Assembly (NCBI RefSeq): GCF_001027105.1
Contig: NZ_CP011526.1
Coordinates: 1,736,001 to 1,800,000 of the forward strand
Source of the DNA: Staphylococcus aureus
Lineage (GTDB): Bacteria; Bacillota; Bacilli; Staphylococcales; Staphylococcaceae
Length of the DNA: 64,000 bases
Direction of reading: 5' to 3'
Both the position numbers and the translations under genes were made by a program. Under the pieces are notes generated by a model. That model worked only from the letters and a program-made list of their open reading frames with translations, had not been told where the DNA came from and did not search any database. This document shows, piece by piece, positions 10,140 through 20,005 of this stretch (the first letter of the stretch is position 1; each line of letters starts with the position of its first letter).

Positions 10140-11087
10140 TTATTTTTTAGGACGATTTGTGTCCATCCACTGATTTAACTCTGTCATAAATCCTTGAAAT
10201 TGTGAAGGAATTTTGAAATCAGGAATATTTGCCAATAATACTTCAACTGGCTTTGTTTCACCCGATTTTTTCTTTTGTAAAATTAATATAGATTTTCGCG
10301 CTTTTTCATTTTTAAATAAAGTTGGTGGTAAATTTAAAAATGCTTGCATCTCTGTCTCTGTTGCAATATATTTTTCAAGCTGTTTTACATGTTCACCTGT
10401 AAAAATATTACTTGGTACCACTAGAAAGGCATATCCAGCATCTTTTAATGCATTTATTGCTTGTTCTATTAATAAATAATGTGAATAACTATGTCCTTCT
10501 TCAAAACCTAGCTTAAACTCCTTACTTCTTTCATCAATTGGATAATAGCCTACTGGAAAATCACCAATAACGATATCTGCTTCTTCTAATGGTAGTGGCA
10601 TGATGGCATCTTGAGGATACACATCGAAAGGAATTTCTAAGAAGTTTGCTAAATGTACACTAACACGTGATAAAACTGGATCAACTTCAATTAAATGATG
10701 CATAACCGCAATTTCAGGTAACACTTCTTTTACAGTAGCACTTAAATGACCGGCACCACTTGCAATATCAACAATATGTAATTCTTCTTGGTTGTTCATA
10801 AAACGCTCAACTAAAAATCCTAGTATCAATCCAATTGAATCTGGTGTAATTTGATGATTTGCTTGTATCTTTTCTTCCTGCATTAAACTTAAATATGCAA
10901 ATTGGAATGCTTTACGTCGATCTTGTAACGTCGATTGTTCTAACAATCCTCTTTCATTGGTATATACTTGTTCCATTGCTAGCCCAAGATTTTCAATAAA
11001 ACTTTGGCCATTTTCATTATTTAATGTTTTAGCTTTTTCATCTAATGTATGAAACAAGCGTTCCATAATTGTTTGTTGTTCTGCCAT
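10140..11087 (-). CDS. Class I SAM-dependent methyltransferase, YtxK family
   Basis: A 315-residue protein. The start MAEQQTIMER is at 11087, a few bases after GGAGAGGGACG; the upstream in-frame codons have no ribosome site. The SAM-binding motif I is IVDIASGAGHLSATV, and the catalytic-type motif IVIGDFPVGYYP resembles the NPPF/Y of N-6 adenine methylases, here degenerate as DFPVGYY. B. subtilis YtxK beside ackA is the obvious counterpart. The substrate (nucleic acid or other) is not known. It is probably cotranscribed with ackA across an 87-base gap. Confidence 0.85.
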   Translation of the reverse strand: MAEQQTIMERLFHTLDEKAKTLNNENGQSFIENLGLAMEQVYTNERGLLEQSTLQDRRKAFQFAYLSLMQEEKIQANHQITPDSIGLILGFLVERFMNNQEELHIVDIASGAGHLSATVKEVLPEIAVMHHLIEVDPVLSRVSVHLANFLEIPFDVYPQDAIMPLPLEEADIVIGDFPVGYYPIDERSKEFKLGFEEGHSYSHYLLIEQAINALKDAGYAFLVVPSNIFTGEHVKQLEKYIATETEMQAFLNLPPTLFKNEKARKSILILQKKKSGETKPVEVLLANIPDFKIPSQFQGFMTELNQWMDTNRPKK

Positions 11088-11209
11088 ATTCGTCCCTCTC
11101 CAATAAAAAGTGCCCATAGGTCTTAGCAATCATAGAAAACAATTCTATTTTAATGCTGTTGACAACGATGGACACGATGTATACATTTTAAGATTTATCT
11201 CTTTAATGA

Positions 11210-11704
11210 TTAAATATTTTTGTATGCAGCTAAAGCAGCATCAAAATCTGGGAAATCAGTACCTTCACTAACGATTTCTTTATAAACAACTTTATTATCT
11301 GCATCTAATACAAATACTGCACGAGCTAATAAGCGAAGTTCTTCCATAACAACGCCATAGTTTTCACCAAATGATAAGTCACGGTGGTCACTTAATGTAA
11401 TGACATTGTCTAAACCTGCTGAAGCGCACCATCTTTTTTGTGCGAATGGTAAGTCTGCTGAAATTGTAAGCACAATCCCCTCTTCTTTAGAAGCATCAGA
11501 GTTGAATTTGCGAGTCTGCTGATCACAAACACCTGTATCAATTGATGGTACCACACTAATTAATTTCTTTTTACCAGCATAATCTGCTAATGTTACTTGA
11601 TTTAAGTCATTATCTAACACTGTAAAATCAGGTGCAAAATCACCTTCATTAATTTGTTGACCTTTTAAGTGGATTGGTCCACCTTTGAATGTTATTTCAG
11701 TCAT
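11210..11704 (-). CDS. tpx: Thiol peroxidase (atypical 2-Cys peroxiredoxin)
   Basis: A 164-residue peroxiredoxin that reduces peroxides using thioredoxin. The start [10 protein letters not shown] is at 11704, after GGAGGTC. The peroxidatic cysteine lies at about residue 60 in [11 protein letters not shown] and the resolving cysteine at about residue 93 in KRWCASAG, the spacing of Tpx proteins. It is cytoplasmic. It lies between a putative permease gene and the ytxK-ackA pair, all on the minus strand. Confidence 0.96.
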   Translation of the reverse strand: MTEITFKGGPIHLKGQQINEGDFAPDFTVLDNDLNQVTLADYAGKKKLISVVPSIDTGVCDQQTRKFNSDASKEEGIVLTISADLPFAQKRWCASAGLDNVITLSDHRDLSFGENYGVVMEELRLLARAVFVLDADNKVVYKEIVSEGTDFPDFDAALAAYKNI

Positions 11705-11801
11705 ATACTTGACCTCCTGCATTTTAAAATTCTAACTACATCATACGACAATTTATGGTTTGATTACAATTTTCATGCTTTAATCAAAAGCAAATTTAAT
11801 T

Positions 11802-12488
11802 TTATACAAATTGTTGAATATAATCAAAAGCATTTTTTAAAATTAAAATAGCAGTAATAATAATAAATAATACTTTTACATAATCTACTTGTCCTAATAC
11901 CATAAATAATACAAGCGCACCTATATTAGAAGCAAAGTTCAAAACTTTAGCATTTCCTGCTGCACTTAAAAAATCAAAACCAAAGACTAACAATACAAAA
12001 AGCATAAATGAACCTGTTCCCCCACCTACAAATCCATCATAAAAGCCGATTAATATAAAAAGTGCTGCAAATATTATGGCTTTCTTAAATGTAAATTGAG
12101 TAAACGTGCGTGTATTGCCCCAATCTTTTTTAAGTAATGTGAATATAAACACCGACGAAAGTGCAATGATGATTAAAGGTTTCAATATTTGTGACGGAAC
12201 CATCGTTGCAATATATGCGCCACATGCAGATGCCAAAAATACAAAACCAAATAATTTGGCAACAACATATAAGTCCACTTTACCGGACCTTATAAACTTT
12301 ATCGTACTAGTTAAAGAACCAAACGAACTTGCCAATTTATTTGTACCTAAAGCCACAGATGGTGGTAGACCGATTGCTAATAATGCTGGCGTAGAAATTA
12401 AACCGCCACCCCCTACAACCGAATCTATAAACGCCGCGATAAAACCAAATAAAATTATGATTATAATCATCGTTAAGTTCAAATCCAT
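11802..12488 (-). CDS. TauE/SafE (DUF81) membrane permease, apparently internally shortened
   Basis: A 228-residue polytopic membrane protein with the family motifs AAFIDSVVGGGGLISTPALL (first repeat) and GFYDGFVGGGTGSF (second repeat). The ATG at 12488 follows AAGGGGATG. Members such as E. coli YfcA run to about 255-270 residues. After LNFASNIGALVLFMVLGQVDYV the sequence jumps straight to KVLFIIITAILIL, whereas YfcA as I recall it has about 28 more residues (one membrane helix and a short loop) at this place. The reading frame is preserved, so this looks like an in-frame deletion. TauE-type proteins export sulfur compounds or organic anions; the substrate here is unknown. It sits 43 bases downstream of thiI, which hints at sulfur metabolism. 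Confidence 0.82.
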   Translation of the reverse strand: MDLNLTMIIIIILFGFIAAFIDSVVGGGGLISTPALLAIGLPPSVALGTNKLASSFGSLTSTIKFIRSGKVDLYVVAKLFGFVFLASACGAYIATMVPSQILKPLIIIALSSVFIFTLLKKDWGNTRTFTQFTFKKAIIFAALFILIGFYDGFVGGGTGSFMLFVLLVFGFDFLSAAGNAKVLNFASNIGALVLFMVLGQVDYVKVLFIIITAILILKNAFDYIQQFV

Positions 12489-12531
12489 AGTTTAACATCC
12501 CCTTATGTTTAAATTTACTCTAGGATTTTAT

Positions 12532-13755
12532 TTATAAAAAGTCGTTTATTAATTGGTTTGTTTGCTGTTCTTTAATAGTTTTATAATCACTAGTTATTTC
12601 AAGTGTTTCAATATTTTCAACAGCACGATTAATCATCTCTTCAAAATCAAAGACACTTTCATATTGGACTACCTTATCAAAGTTTGGTTCGGTTACTGGA
12701 TTTTTAGGGGTGAAAATTGTACAACAATCTTCAAATGGTTGAATAGATGTTTCAAATGTACCAATTTCTTTCGATTTAATAATAATTTCTTCTTTATCGT
12801 AAGTTAATAAAGGACGTAATACAGGAGTAGAAGTTACATTATTAATTGCATACATGCTATGAAGTGTTTGACTGGCTACCTGCCCTAGGTTTTCACCATT
12901 TACAATAGCTAAAGCCCCTATTTGATGTACTAATTTATCAGCAACACGCATCATCATACGTCTCGTTGAAGTCATTGTATATCTTGGATGTACAACTTTA
13001 TTTACCTGTTTTTGCAATTCTGTAAATGGTACAATATGCAATTTAATTGGTCCAACACGTTCAGCTAAAATACGTGTCAATTCAATAACTTTTTCTTTTG
13101 CTTGATCACTTGTAAATGGTGGACTATGGAAATGAATCGCTTCAATTGTTACGCCACGTCTCATCACTTCCATCCCAGCAACTGGTGAGTCTATACCGCC
13201 TGAAAGCATTAGTAACGTCTTACCACCAGTACCAACTGGTAATCCACCTGAACCCGGAACAACTTCTTCATACATATAAATTGCATCTAATCTAACTTCC
13301 ACTCGAATTTCATGATCTGGACGTTTGACATTCACTGAAATATTGTCGAAGTGCTTCAATACTGCACCACCCAATTCACGCTGTAATTCATACGTATCCA
13401 TTGGGAAATTTTTATCGGCACGCTTCACATCAATTTTAAATGTGCTGTTTTCTTCAAATTGCTGCGCAAATTTAATTGCCGCTGCACTTATTGCCTCTAT
13501 TGTTTTTTCTACTTTTAATACTGGACTAATAGATTTAATACCGAAAATTTTTGATAATCGATATGTTATTTCATTTATATCTGCATGGTCTTCAAGTTCA
13601 ATATACATACGATCTCGTTTGCCTTTAACGACAAACCCATCAAGTCCTTTTAATGACTTATTTACATTATTTCTTAATTGATTTACAAATTTCTTTCTAT
13701 TTGAACCCTTTAATGTTAACTCCCCGTATCTAACAAGCAAGTGATCATACTTCAT
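12532..13755 (-). CDS. thiI: tRNA 4-thiouridine synthase ThiI
   Basis: A 407-residue protein with a THUMP/ferredoxin-like N-terminal region and the PP-loop [11 protein letters not shown] (residue ~185) that adenylates U8 of tRNA. It ends soon after a Cys-Cys motif (EDCCTIF) and lacks the C-terminal rhodanese domain of E. coli ThiI, as is usual in Bacillales. The start codon overlaps the stop of the upstream cysteine desulfurase by one base (TAATG), indicating translational coupling. The desulfurase NifZ is the expected sulfur donor. Confidence 0.96.
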
Positions 13756-14894
13756 TATTTTAGCAACTCCTTAATTTCCTCATAAATGATGATAAATATT
13801 TCTTTAAACCTCGCTATATCTTCTTTAGTTGTAGTAGCCCCAAATGATAATCTTATACTACCTTCAATAGATTTGTCTGATAATCCCATTGCAGCCAATA
13901 CTTCATTTAATTTATTACGTTTAGATGAACAAGCACTTGTCGTAGATATCATAATGTCATATTTTGAAAAAGCATTAACTAATACTTCACCTTTTACGCC
14001 AGGAAAACTAATATTTAAAACGAATGGTGAACCTGAAGTTGAAGAATTAATATAAACTCCATGATATTTATTTAAAAATTGACGGACGTCATTATTTAAC
14101 TCAGTAACAAATGCATTCAATGCTTCAAAGTTTTCATTAGCTATCTTCATCGCTTTAACCATTGCAATATCATTTGGCAAATTAACTGTTCCACTTCTAA
14201 CGCCATATTCTTGACCACCACCATGGACAGTTGGTTCAACATTTTGAATGTGATTTACAAGTAAGACGCCTTGTCCTTTTAAACCATTAAACTTGTGTCC
14301 ACTTAAACTAATACTATCTATGTTATTGAGATCCATTGAAATTTTGCCGAATGCTTGAACCGCATCTACATGAAAATGTGCCTTAGGATAATTTTTTATA
14401 ACTTTAGCCATTTGTGGAATAGGCTGTATTTGTCCAGTTACATTATTTACATACATACATGTTACTAAACCGACTTTGTCTGACATTAATTCTTTGAAGT
14501 GTTCTAAGTTAATACTGCCATCTTTCTTTACATCAACATATTTAACTTTAAATCCTTCGTGTGCTTCCAAATATCTTACAACCTCTAATACGGACGGATG
14601 CTCTAACACGGATGTAATTATTTCCTTCGCTGTATCAAATTTACGATAGGCAATACCTTTTAAAGCAAGATTATTGGATTCAGTTGCACCACTAGTGAAT
14701 ACAACATCATAATTTGTTTTTGAATTAATCATTGCATTAATTTGGGTTTTTGCTTGTTGTAGTAATTGATTTGCCTGCAAACCAGCTTTATGCGGACTAT
14801 TCGGATTATAATACATTGATTGATTTACTTTTAAATAAGTATCTAACACTTCTTCAAATGCTTTCGTCGTTGCCGCATTATCTAGATATATCAA
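13755..14894 (-). CDS. Cysteine desulfurase NifZ/IscS-like, partner of ThiI
   Basis: A 379-residue class V PLP enzyme that moves sulfur from cysteine to ThiI. The start is taken as the TTG at 14894 (encoding [10 protein letters not shown]), about 9 bases after AGAGAAGTG; the family begins at this conserved YLDNAATT motif. The PLP lysine is in [11 protein letters not shown] and the catalytic cysteine in [11 protein letters not shown], a long-loop type. The alternative ATG at 14924 would add an unusual 10-residue tail. The one-base overlap with thiI matches the nifZ-thiI pair of B. subtilis. Confidence 0.92.
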
Positions 14895-15265
14895 AATAAA
14901 CACTTCTCTTTCATTAATCATCAATCGTTAAAATTGTTTTACTCAAGCATTATACTATTATCCGACAAAAAATAAAGGTTATAGCGCAAAATAATCTTAT
15001 TTCTACTTATTAAATAAGAATTAGACTATTTCACTCTATTTAAACAGCTGTGTGATTATGCTTTTTTCACTACTTATATTAATTAAAACAACACATTTGA
15101 TTACGTTTATCTTTAAACAATTGCTATTTATATTTATTGTCCCTTTCATTTATCCATATAAAAAAGAAGCTAGACAACGTATCGTTGGCTAACTTCAATT
15201 ATTAAACTCATCAGTCCAATTTGACAGAGTGCTCATATTATTTAAGTATAACTACATACTAGTTT
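14895..15265. other. Intergenic region between ezrA and nifZ with an ezrA terminator
   Basis: AT-rich DNA with no credible coding sequence. The only clear element is an imperfect hairpin at about 15169-15199, with GAAG/CTTC and CAACG/CGTTG arms. It is followed on the minus strand by a T run and lies about 65 bases after the ezrA stop, so it is the likely ezrA terminator. A nifZ-thiI promoter should lie at the right-hand part of the nifZ upstream DNA, but I cannot single one out. Confidence 0.6.
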
Positions 15266-16960
15266 CTATTGCTTAATAACTTCTTCTTCAATATGTTTAG
15301 TAACACCTGGCTCAACACTTTCAAGAGCTTGCTCTGCAATTTCAATCGCACGCTTATAGCGATTATTTTTAAATAATCGTTCAGCTTCATTTAAGCTCTT
15401 ATCAACATTGCTATAGTCCTTACGATATCTATTTCCATATTGAATTAATTTCTCTGCATAAACAGCATTAACAAGAACATCATTTGCTTCATCTTCAAAT
15501 GTATTCATTTGAATCACAATTTTAGACACTTTATCTTTTAACTGTTTAACGTGTATTGGACGTTCACTAAATTGTTCGTTAACATCACGAACTTCATGAT
15601 CAATTTCATTTTTCATGATGATAAACCTTTCAGGAACGCTTGTTAAGTTAGAAGCAAGTAATCGACGATACACTTCTTCTTTCTTCGATTGTACTCGTAG
15701 CAGATTGTCTTCTGCTTCTGCTTCATCTTCACGCAATTGAATCAGATGATTTTGTAGCTTTTCTTGTTTGTCATTAATAACTGTGACATGATCTTCTAAA
15801 TATTGTAAATTATCCTGAACCTCGCTATATCGCACAGCAGATTTAGACATTTCTTTTAAAATATCATCATATACAGAAATTAAACTTTGAATTTCATTTT
15901 CAAATTGACGAACACTCTGAGCATCAGATTCATTTATATAGTAGTTTTCACGTACATATTCAATTTCTGTTTGCAATGTATAATTCATGTCTTTAGCTTT
16001 GAATAAGTTATCCGTAATGATATCTTTTGTTTCTTCGACATCATTTTTAGCTTTAACTTCATGTTCAATTAAATCATACATGTCATCTAACTTATCATTG
16101 ATATTAGCTAGTTTATCATTAGCTTCTTCTAATTCTAAGCGGCTAATTAATGGTTCAACGAAACTAAGCTCTGTTTTTAAGCTTTGTAATGTACTGTCTA
16201 CTTTCACGTGATCCAGATCATACCCTTCAACTTTAAGATCACGGCAACCATATTTTAAATCTTGGAATTGACCAGGTAATTCTTTTTGAGTTTCTCTAAT
16301 TAATTCTGGTATTTCTTCCATATAAGATCTTAGCTGTTTCATTTGTTCATTCAAGGCAGCTATATGGTTGTGCGCTTGTACATAATTACCATCAGCTTTT
16401 AGTACTTCATATTGCTCTAACCTTGGCTCAAATTTTTCAATTTCAGTTTCAAGTAGACTTGCTGCCTCACCAAATTGATGACGATTTGCTAAAACATCAC
16501 GTTTCATTTCACGATAATCAACCTTACATTTGTCATATAATTCATCATTATCTTTGTATAACGCAATAATTTCATTTACATCTTCTAATTGTTGCTGATA
16601 GCTTTGTTCGTAACTATCCATCAACTCATTTGCATCATCAATTTCACTTTGAGATGCGTTGAAACTAAATTTATCTAATAAAGCCTCAGCATTATGGATT
16701 TTTTCTTCCACAGGAGCTAGATACTTATTTGTACTTTCTACGTTGTCCTTTTTCATTGCATCGTATTTCGTTTTTGTTTCACCTTTTAAATTCAACTTAG
16801 ATAATTGTGCAAGGTTTTGATCAAAAGGTAACGTCTCAATTTCATTTTTACGTTCGATTGCTTTTTCAATAATTTGTCGTTTATTTGAACGTAAATAGAA
16901 TAATACACCTACAGCAATCAATATAATCACAATTATTGCCAAAATGATATATAACACCAT
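15266..16960 (-). CDS. ezrA: Septation ring formation regulator EzrA
   Basis: A 564-residue protein: an N-terminal membrane helix (about residues 2-23, Ile/Val-rich) followed by a positively charged turn, then a very long, almost entirely coiled-coil, acidic and glutamine-rich cytoplasmic region. The topology (N-out, long spectrin-like cytoplasmic part) and length match EzrA, which interacts with FtsZ and coordinates division and cell-wall synthesis in cocci. The ATG at 16960 follows GGAGGAG. It is a single-gene unit with a terminator downstream. Its 3' end encodes a repeated pattern of paired helices. Confidence 0.96.
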
Positions 16961-17096
16961 ATGCTTCTCCTCCTAATTTATCATTACTATTATAACGTAA
17001 TTTTGCTTAAGGATAAATTATAAAATGAATTTATTGCCATAATATTTTCGAAATTCTATACTATTATAAAATCTATGAAAATAAGAGGTTTTAAAT

Positions 17097-17561
17097 ATGA
17101 CAACAATTAACCCAACAAACTACACATTATTAAAGAAACAAGCAGCAAGCCTTATTGAAGATGAACATCACATGATTGCTATTTTAAGTAACATGTCTGC
17201 CTTATTAAATGATAATCTAGATCAAATTAATTGGGTTGGCTTTTACTTATTGGAACAAAATGAACTTATACTTGGACCTTTCCAAGGACACCCCGCTTGT
17301 GTCCACATTCCAATTGGAAAAGGTGTATGTGGTACAGCCGTTTCAGAACGTCGTACACAAATTGTAGCTGATGTTCATCAATTCGAAGGACATATCGCTT
17401 GTGATGCTAATAGTAAGTCTGAGATTGTCGTTCCAATTTTCAAAGATGATAAAATTATCGGCGTCTTAGATATCGATGCCCCTATAACGGATCGATTTGA
17501 TGACAATGACAAAGAACATCTTGAAGCAATTGTTAAAATTATTGAAAAGCAACTCGCATAA
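17097..17561 (+). CDS. Free methionine-R-sulfoxide reductase (GAF domain)
   Basis: A 154-residue single GAF domain. The three cysteines of fRMsr enzymes are at residues 68 (GHPACVHIP), 78 (GKGVCGTA) and 102 (HIACDAN), and the acid residues of the active site are in IDIDAPITDRF. It reduces free Met-R-sulfoxide in the cytoplasm. The ATG at 17097 follows an AAGAGG site. It is divergent from ezrA and lies directly before the rpsD promoter. Confidence 0.93.
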   Translation: MTTINPTNYTLLKKQAASLIEDEHHMIAILSNMSALLNDNLDQINWVGFYLLEQNELILGPFQGHPACVHIPIGKGVCGTAVSERRTQIVADVHQFEGHIACDANSKSEIVVPIFKDDKIIGVLDIDAPITDRFDDNDKEHLEAIVKIIEKQLA

Positions 17562-17588
17562 AAGGACATCAGCATTTTCAATAAAGTG

Positions 17589-17616
17589 TTGACAGTTAGC
17601 AGGAAAATGTTACAAT
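17589..17616 (+). promoter_or_regulatory. Sigma-A promoter of rpsD
   Basis: TTGACA (17589-17594), a 16-base gap, then TACAAT (17611-17616) preceded by TGT. It lies about 190 bases before the rpsD start. Confidence 0.8.
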
Positions 17617-17621
17617 AATCT

Positions 17622-17796
17622 TTGTGTGAATTAACGAAAGTAGCAGTTGTATATTATTGAGCGCTATGTTGTTCCCAATGCGGACGTGTCACGTAACTGT
17701 CGCTATAAGGTGAAGACACATAAAACAATATATCTTAGTAAGCATGCAACACTCTTTTTTGTTTATTCATAACAACAAAAAAGAATTAAAGGAGGA
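17622..17796 (+). promoter_or_regulatory. rpsD (S4) mRNA leader with folding potential
   Basis: A ~175-base untranslated leader. It has several pairable segments, including GTGTC...GACAC in the centre and AGCGCTAT near a CGCTATA. A perfect 11-bp hairpin (17753-17763 with 17774-17784, TCTTTTTTGTT/AACAAAAAAGA) lies directly before the GGAGGAG ribosome site (about 17790-17796). S4 is known to repress its own synthesis through mRNA leaders in bacteria, so this is a likely autoregulatory leader. I did not match it to a defined consensus. Confidence 0.6.
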
Positions 17797-17804
17797 GTCT
17801 TATT

Positions 17805-18407
17805 ATGGCTCGATTCAGAGGTTCAAACTGGAAAAAATCTCGTCGTTTAGGTATCTCTTTAAGCGGTACTGGTAAAGAATTAGAAAAACGTCCTTACGCA
17901 CCAGGACAACATGGTCCAAACCAACGTAAAAAATTATCAGAATATGGTTTACAATTACGTGAAAAACAAAAATTACGTTACTTATATGGAATGACTGAAA
18001 GACAATTCCGTAACACATTTGACATCGCTGGTAAAAAATTCGGTGTACACGGTGAAAACTTCATGATCTTATTAGCAAGTCGTTTAGACGCTGTTGTTTA
18101 TTCATTAGGTTTAGCTCGTACTCGTCGTCAAGCACGTCAATTAGTTAACCACGGTCATATCTTAGTAGATGGTAAACGTGTTGATATTCCATCTTATTCT
18201 GTTAAACCTGGTCAAACAATTTCAGTTCGTGAAAAATCTCAAAAATTAAACATCATCGTTGAATCAGTTGAAATCAACAATTTCGTACCTGAGTACTTAA
18301 ACTTTGATGCTGACAGCTTAACTGGTACTTTCGTACGTTTACCAGAACGTAGCGAATTACCTGCTGAAATTAACGAACAATTAATCGTTGAGTACTACTC
18401 AAGATAA
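17805..18407 (+). CDS. rpsD: 30S ribosomal protein S4
   Basis: A 200-residue S4 protein, a primary 16S rRNA binder of the small subunit. It begins [16 protein letters not shown] and contains the S4 RNA-binding domain (residues about 90-150) with [20 protein letters not shown]. Codon use is strongly biased to favoured codons (CGT, GGT), as expected for a highly expressed gene. It has no Cys4 zinc motif, so it is the C-minus form. It is monocistronic, as in Bacillus, with its own promoter, leader and terminator. Confidence 0.99.
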
Positions 18408-18421
18408 TACGTTCAATACAA

Positions 18422-18452
18422 ACACCCACAATTGTGGGTGTTTTTTTTATTA
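18422..18452 (+). terminator. Terminator of rpsD
   Basis: ACACCCACAATTGTGGGTGT forms an almost loop-free hairpin and is followed by eight T. Confidence 0.93.
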
Positions 18453-18622
18453 ATTTAAAAATGATAGATTCAAAATTATATGGAGCTACCCTATTTTACA
18501 ATCAACTTAGAATTTACAAGTCTTATTTGTTTAATTATCTTTAGTATTTCATCATTAGTTTTTAAAATTATCAATTGCGATATACGAATCCTCATCCCTC
18601 TATCAAATTACCATTCATCGTC

Positions 18623-19366
18623 TCACTTAATAAATAATTTCGGATTATCTGTAATTAATCCATCTACACCCATTTGTCTTAATTTTTCTCCAGTTTTCAA
18701 TTTATTAACTGTGTATGGCATAACCTGTAATTGATGATGATGTGCTTTATCAACAAATTTTCTGGTCACTAATGCATAATTAGGATTAACATAACTAGCA
18801 ATTTGAGCAATTCTTGAAAAGTTTGGCTTTTTATACCAATAATTACGTTTACTACAAAGCACACCTAATTCATATATACTGCCCAATGTGTTTAACTTTT
18901 CGATGCATTCGATATCAAAAGATTGTATAACTACTTGTGTCGCATCGACTTTCTTTTCTTCCAAAAATGCCAGCAATTTACATTCTATTTCTGGATATAA
19001 ATTCGGACTTTTCAATTCAATCAATAGCTTTTTATCATACTTTAAGCATAATGAAAGTACTTCATCTAACGTGGGTATTCGTTCTCCCTTAAAAGCAACA
19101 TCTTTATAACTACCAAAATCAAATGATTTTAATTGCGATAATGTGTAATCAGCAATACGCCCCTTACCATCCGATGTTCTATCAATTGTTTCATCATGTA
19201 TCACAACAAAATGTTGGTCTTTGGTCAAATGAACATCTATTTCTAACATAGCAACATTGAGCCCCATTACCTCTCGATAACCGACCATTGTATTTTCAGG
19301 AAAATCACTCGGCAATCCACGGTGCGAAACAATTTGTAATTCATCTTTCAGTTTATTCAGAGTCAT
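18623..19366 (-). CDS. Glycerophosphodiester phosphodiesterase (GDPD family)
   Basis: A 247-residue TIM-barrel esterase without a signal peptide, hence cytoplasmic and of the UgpQ type. Metal and catalytic residues are in VSHRGLPSDFPENT (His-Arg, Glu-Asn), EIDVHLTKD and VVIHDETIDRTSDGKG. It hydrolyses glycerophosphodiesters to glycerol 3-phosphate plus alcohol. The ATG at 19366 follows AAAGGTGA. It is convergent with rpsD and divergent from the OsmC-like gene. Confidence 0.93.
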   Translation of the reverse strand: MTLNKLKDELQIVSHRGLPSDFPENTMVGYREVMGLNVAMLEIDVHLTKDQHFVVIHDETIDRTSDGKGRIADYTLSQLKSFDFGSYKDVAFKGERIPTLDEVLSLCLKYDKKLLIELKSPNLYPEIECKLLAFLEEKKVDATQVVIQSFDIECIEKLNTLGSIYELGVLCSKRNYWYKKPNFSRIAQIASYVNPNYALVTRKFVDKAHHHQLQVMPYTVNKLKTGEKLRQMGVDGLITDNPKLFIK

Positions 19367-19445
19367 TGATAAGTCACCTTTCTGTTAAACTTTGATAAAC
19401 TATTCTAAAATTAAACTATCACAATTATATTGGAGGTTAAAGCAA

Positions 19446-19892
19446 TTGCATCAACATGACTTTAAAGTCCAAACTTCTTGGCAAGGTGGTCGTAACAATG
19501 TCGGAAACGTTCAAGGCGACATACTTTCAGAGAATATTTCTATACCTGCTTCTTTAGGTGGTGTTGGTATAGGAACAAATCCCGATGAAATGTTAGTATC
19601 AGCCGCTTCATCATGTTATATCATCTCATTAGCAGCTACTCTTGAACGTGCAAAGTTCACAGATATTTCAATTGAACAACAATCGATTGGAACAGCTTGT
19701 TTAAATAACGGAAAATTCAGTATGTCAAAAATTGTGCACCATCCTCAAATTCAAATTCCAAGTGATCAAATAGCACAATTAGAAAAGCGATTACCAAAAT
19801 TGATAACAATTGCAGATAATAATTGCATGATTTCAAATGCTGTAAGAAATAATGTGGACATAAAAATCTATCCCATCATTCAGGCCAAATAA
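19446..19892 (+). CDS. OsmC/Ohr-family protein
   Basis: A 148-residue OsmC-like protein read from TTG at 19446, nine bases after TGGAGGTT. No ATG in frame has a site, and the upstream extension would carry no family sequence. The second half has SAASSCYIISLAATLE, whose cysteine matches the first peroxidatic Cys of the family, and NNCMISNAVRNN, matching the second. These proteins reduce organic hydroperoxides; the subgroup is SACOL-type OsmC rather than classical Ohr, and the exact role is unproven. A terminator follows. Confidence 0.85.
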   Translation: MHQHDFKVQTSWQGGRNNVGNVQGDILSENISIPASLGGVGIGTNPDEMLVSAASSCYIISLAATLERAKFTDISIEQQSIGTACLNNGKFSMSKIVHHPQIQIPSDQIAQLEKRLPKLITIADNNCMISNAVRNNVDIKIYPIIQAK

Positions 19893-19899
19893 AATCGTT

Positions 19900-19944
19900 A
19901 AGTGATAACGTTTGTTCGACAATATAGCGTTATCACTTTTTTAG
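19900..19944 (+). terminator. Terminator of the OsmC-like gene
   Basis: AAGTGATAACG pairs with CGTTATCACTT and is followed by TTTTT. Confidence 0.88.
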
Positions 19945-20005
19945 GCTTTTAAATTTTCAGAAAATTTGCTAAAATAGTGAAATCTTATTTATAGGAGGCA
20001 TATAA

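Noticed and set aside
18480-18734. An 84-residue plus-strand ORF after rpsD
   Set aside because: No ribosome site, overlaps the 3' end of the GDPD gene on the other strand, and composition is not protein-like.
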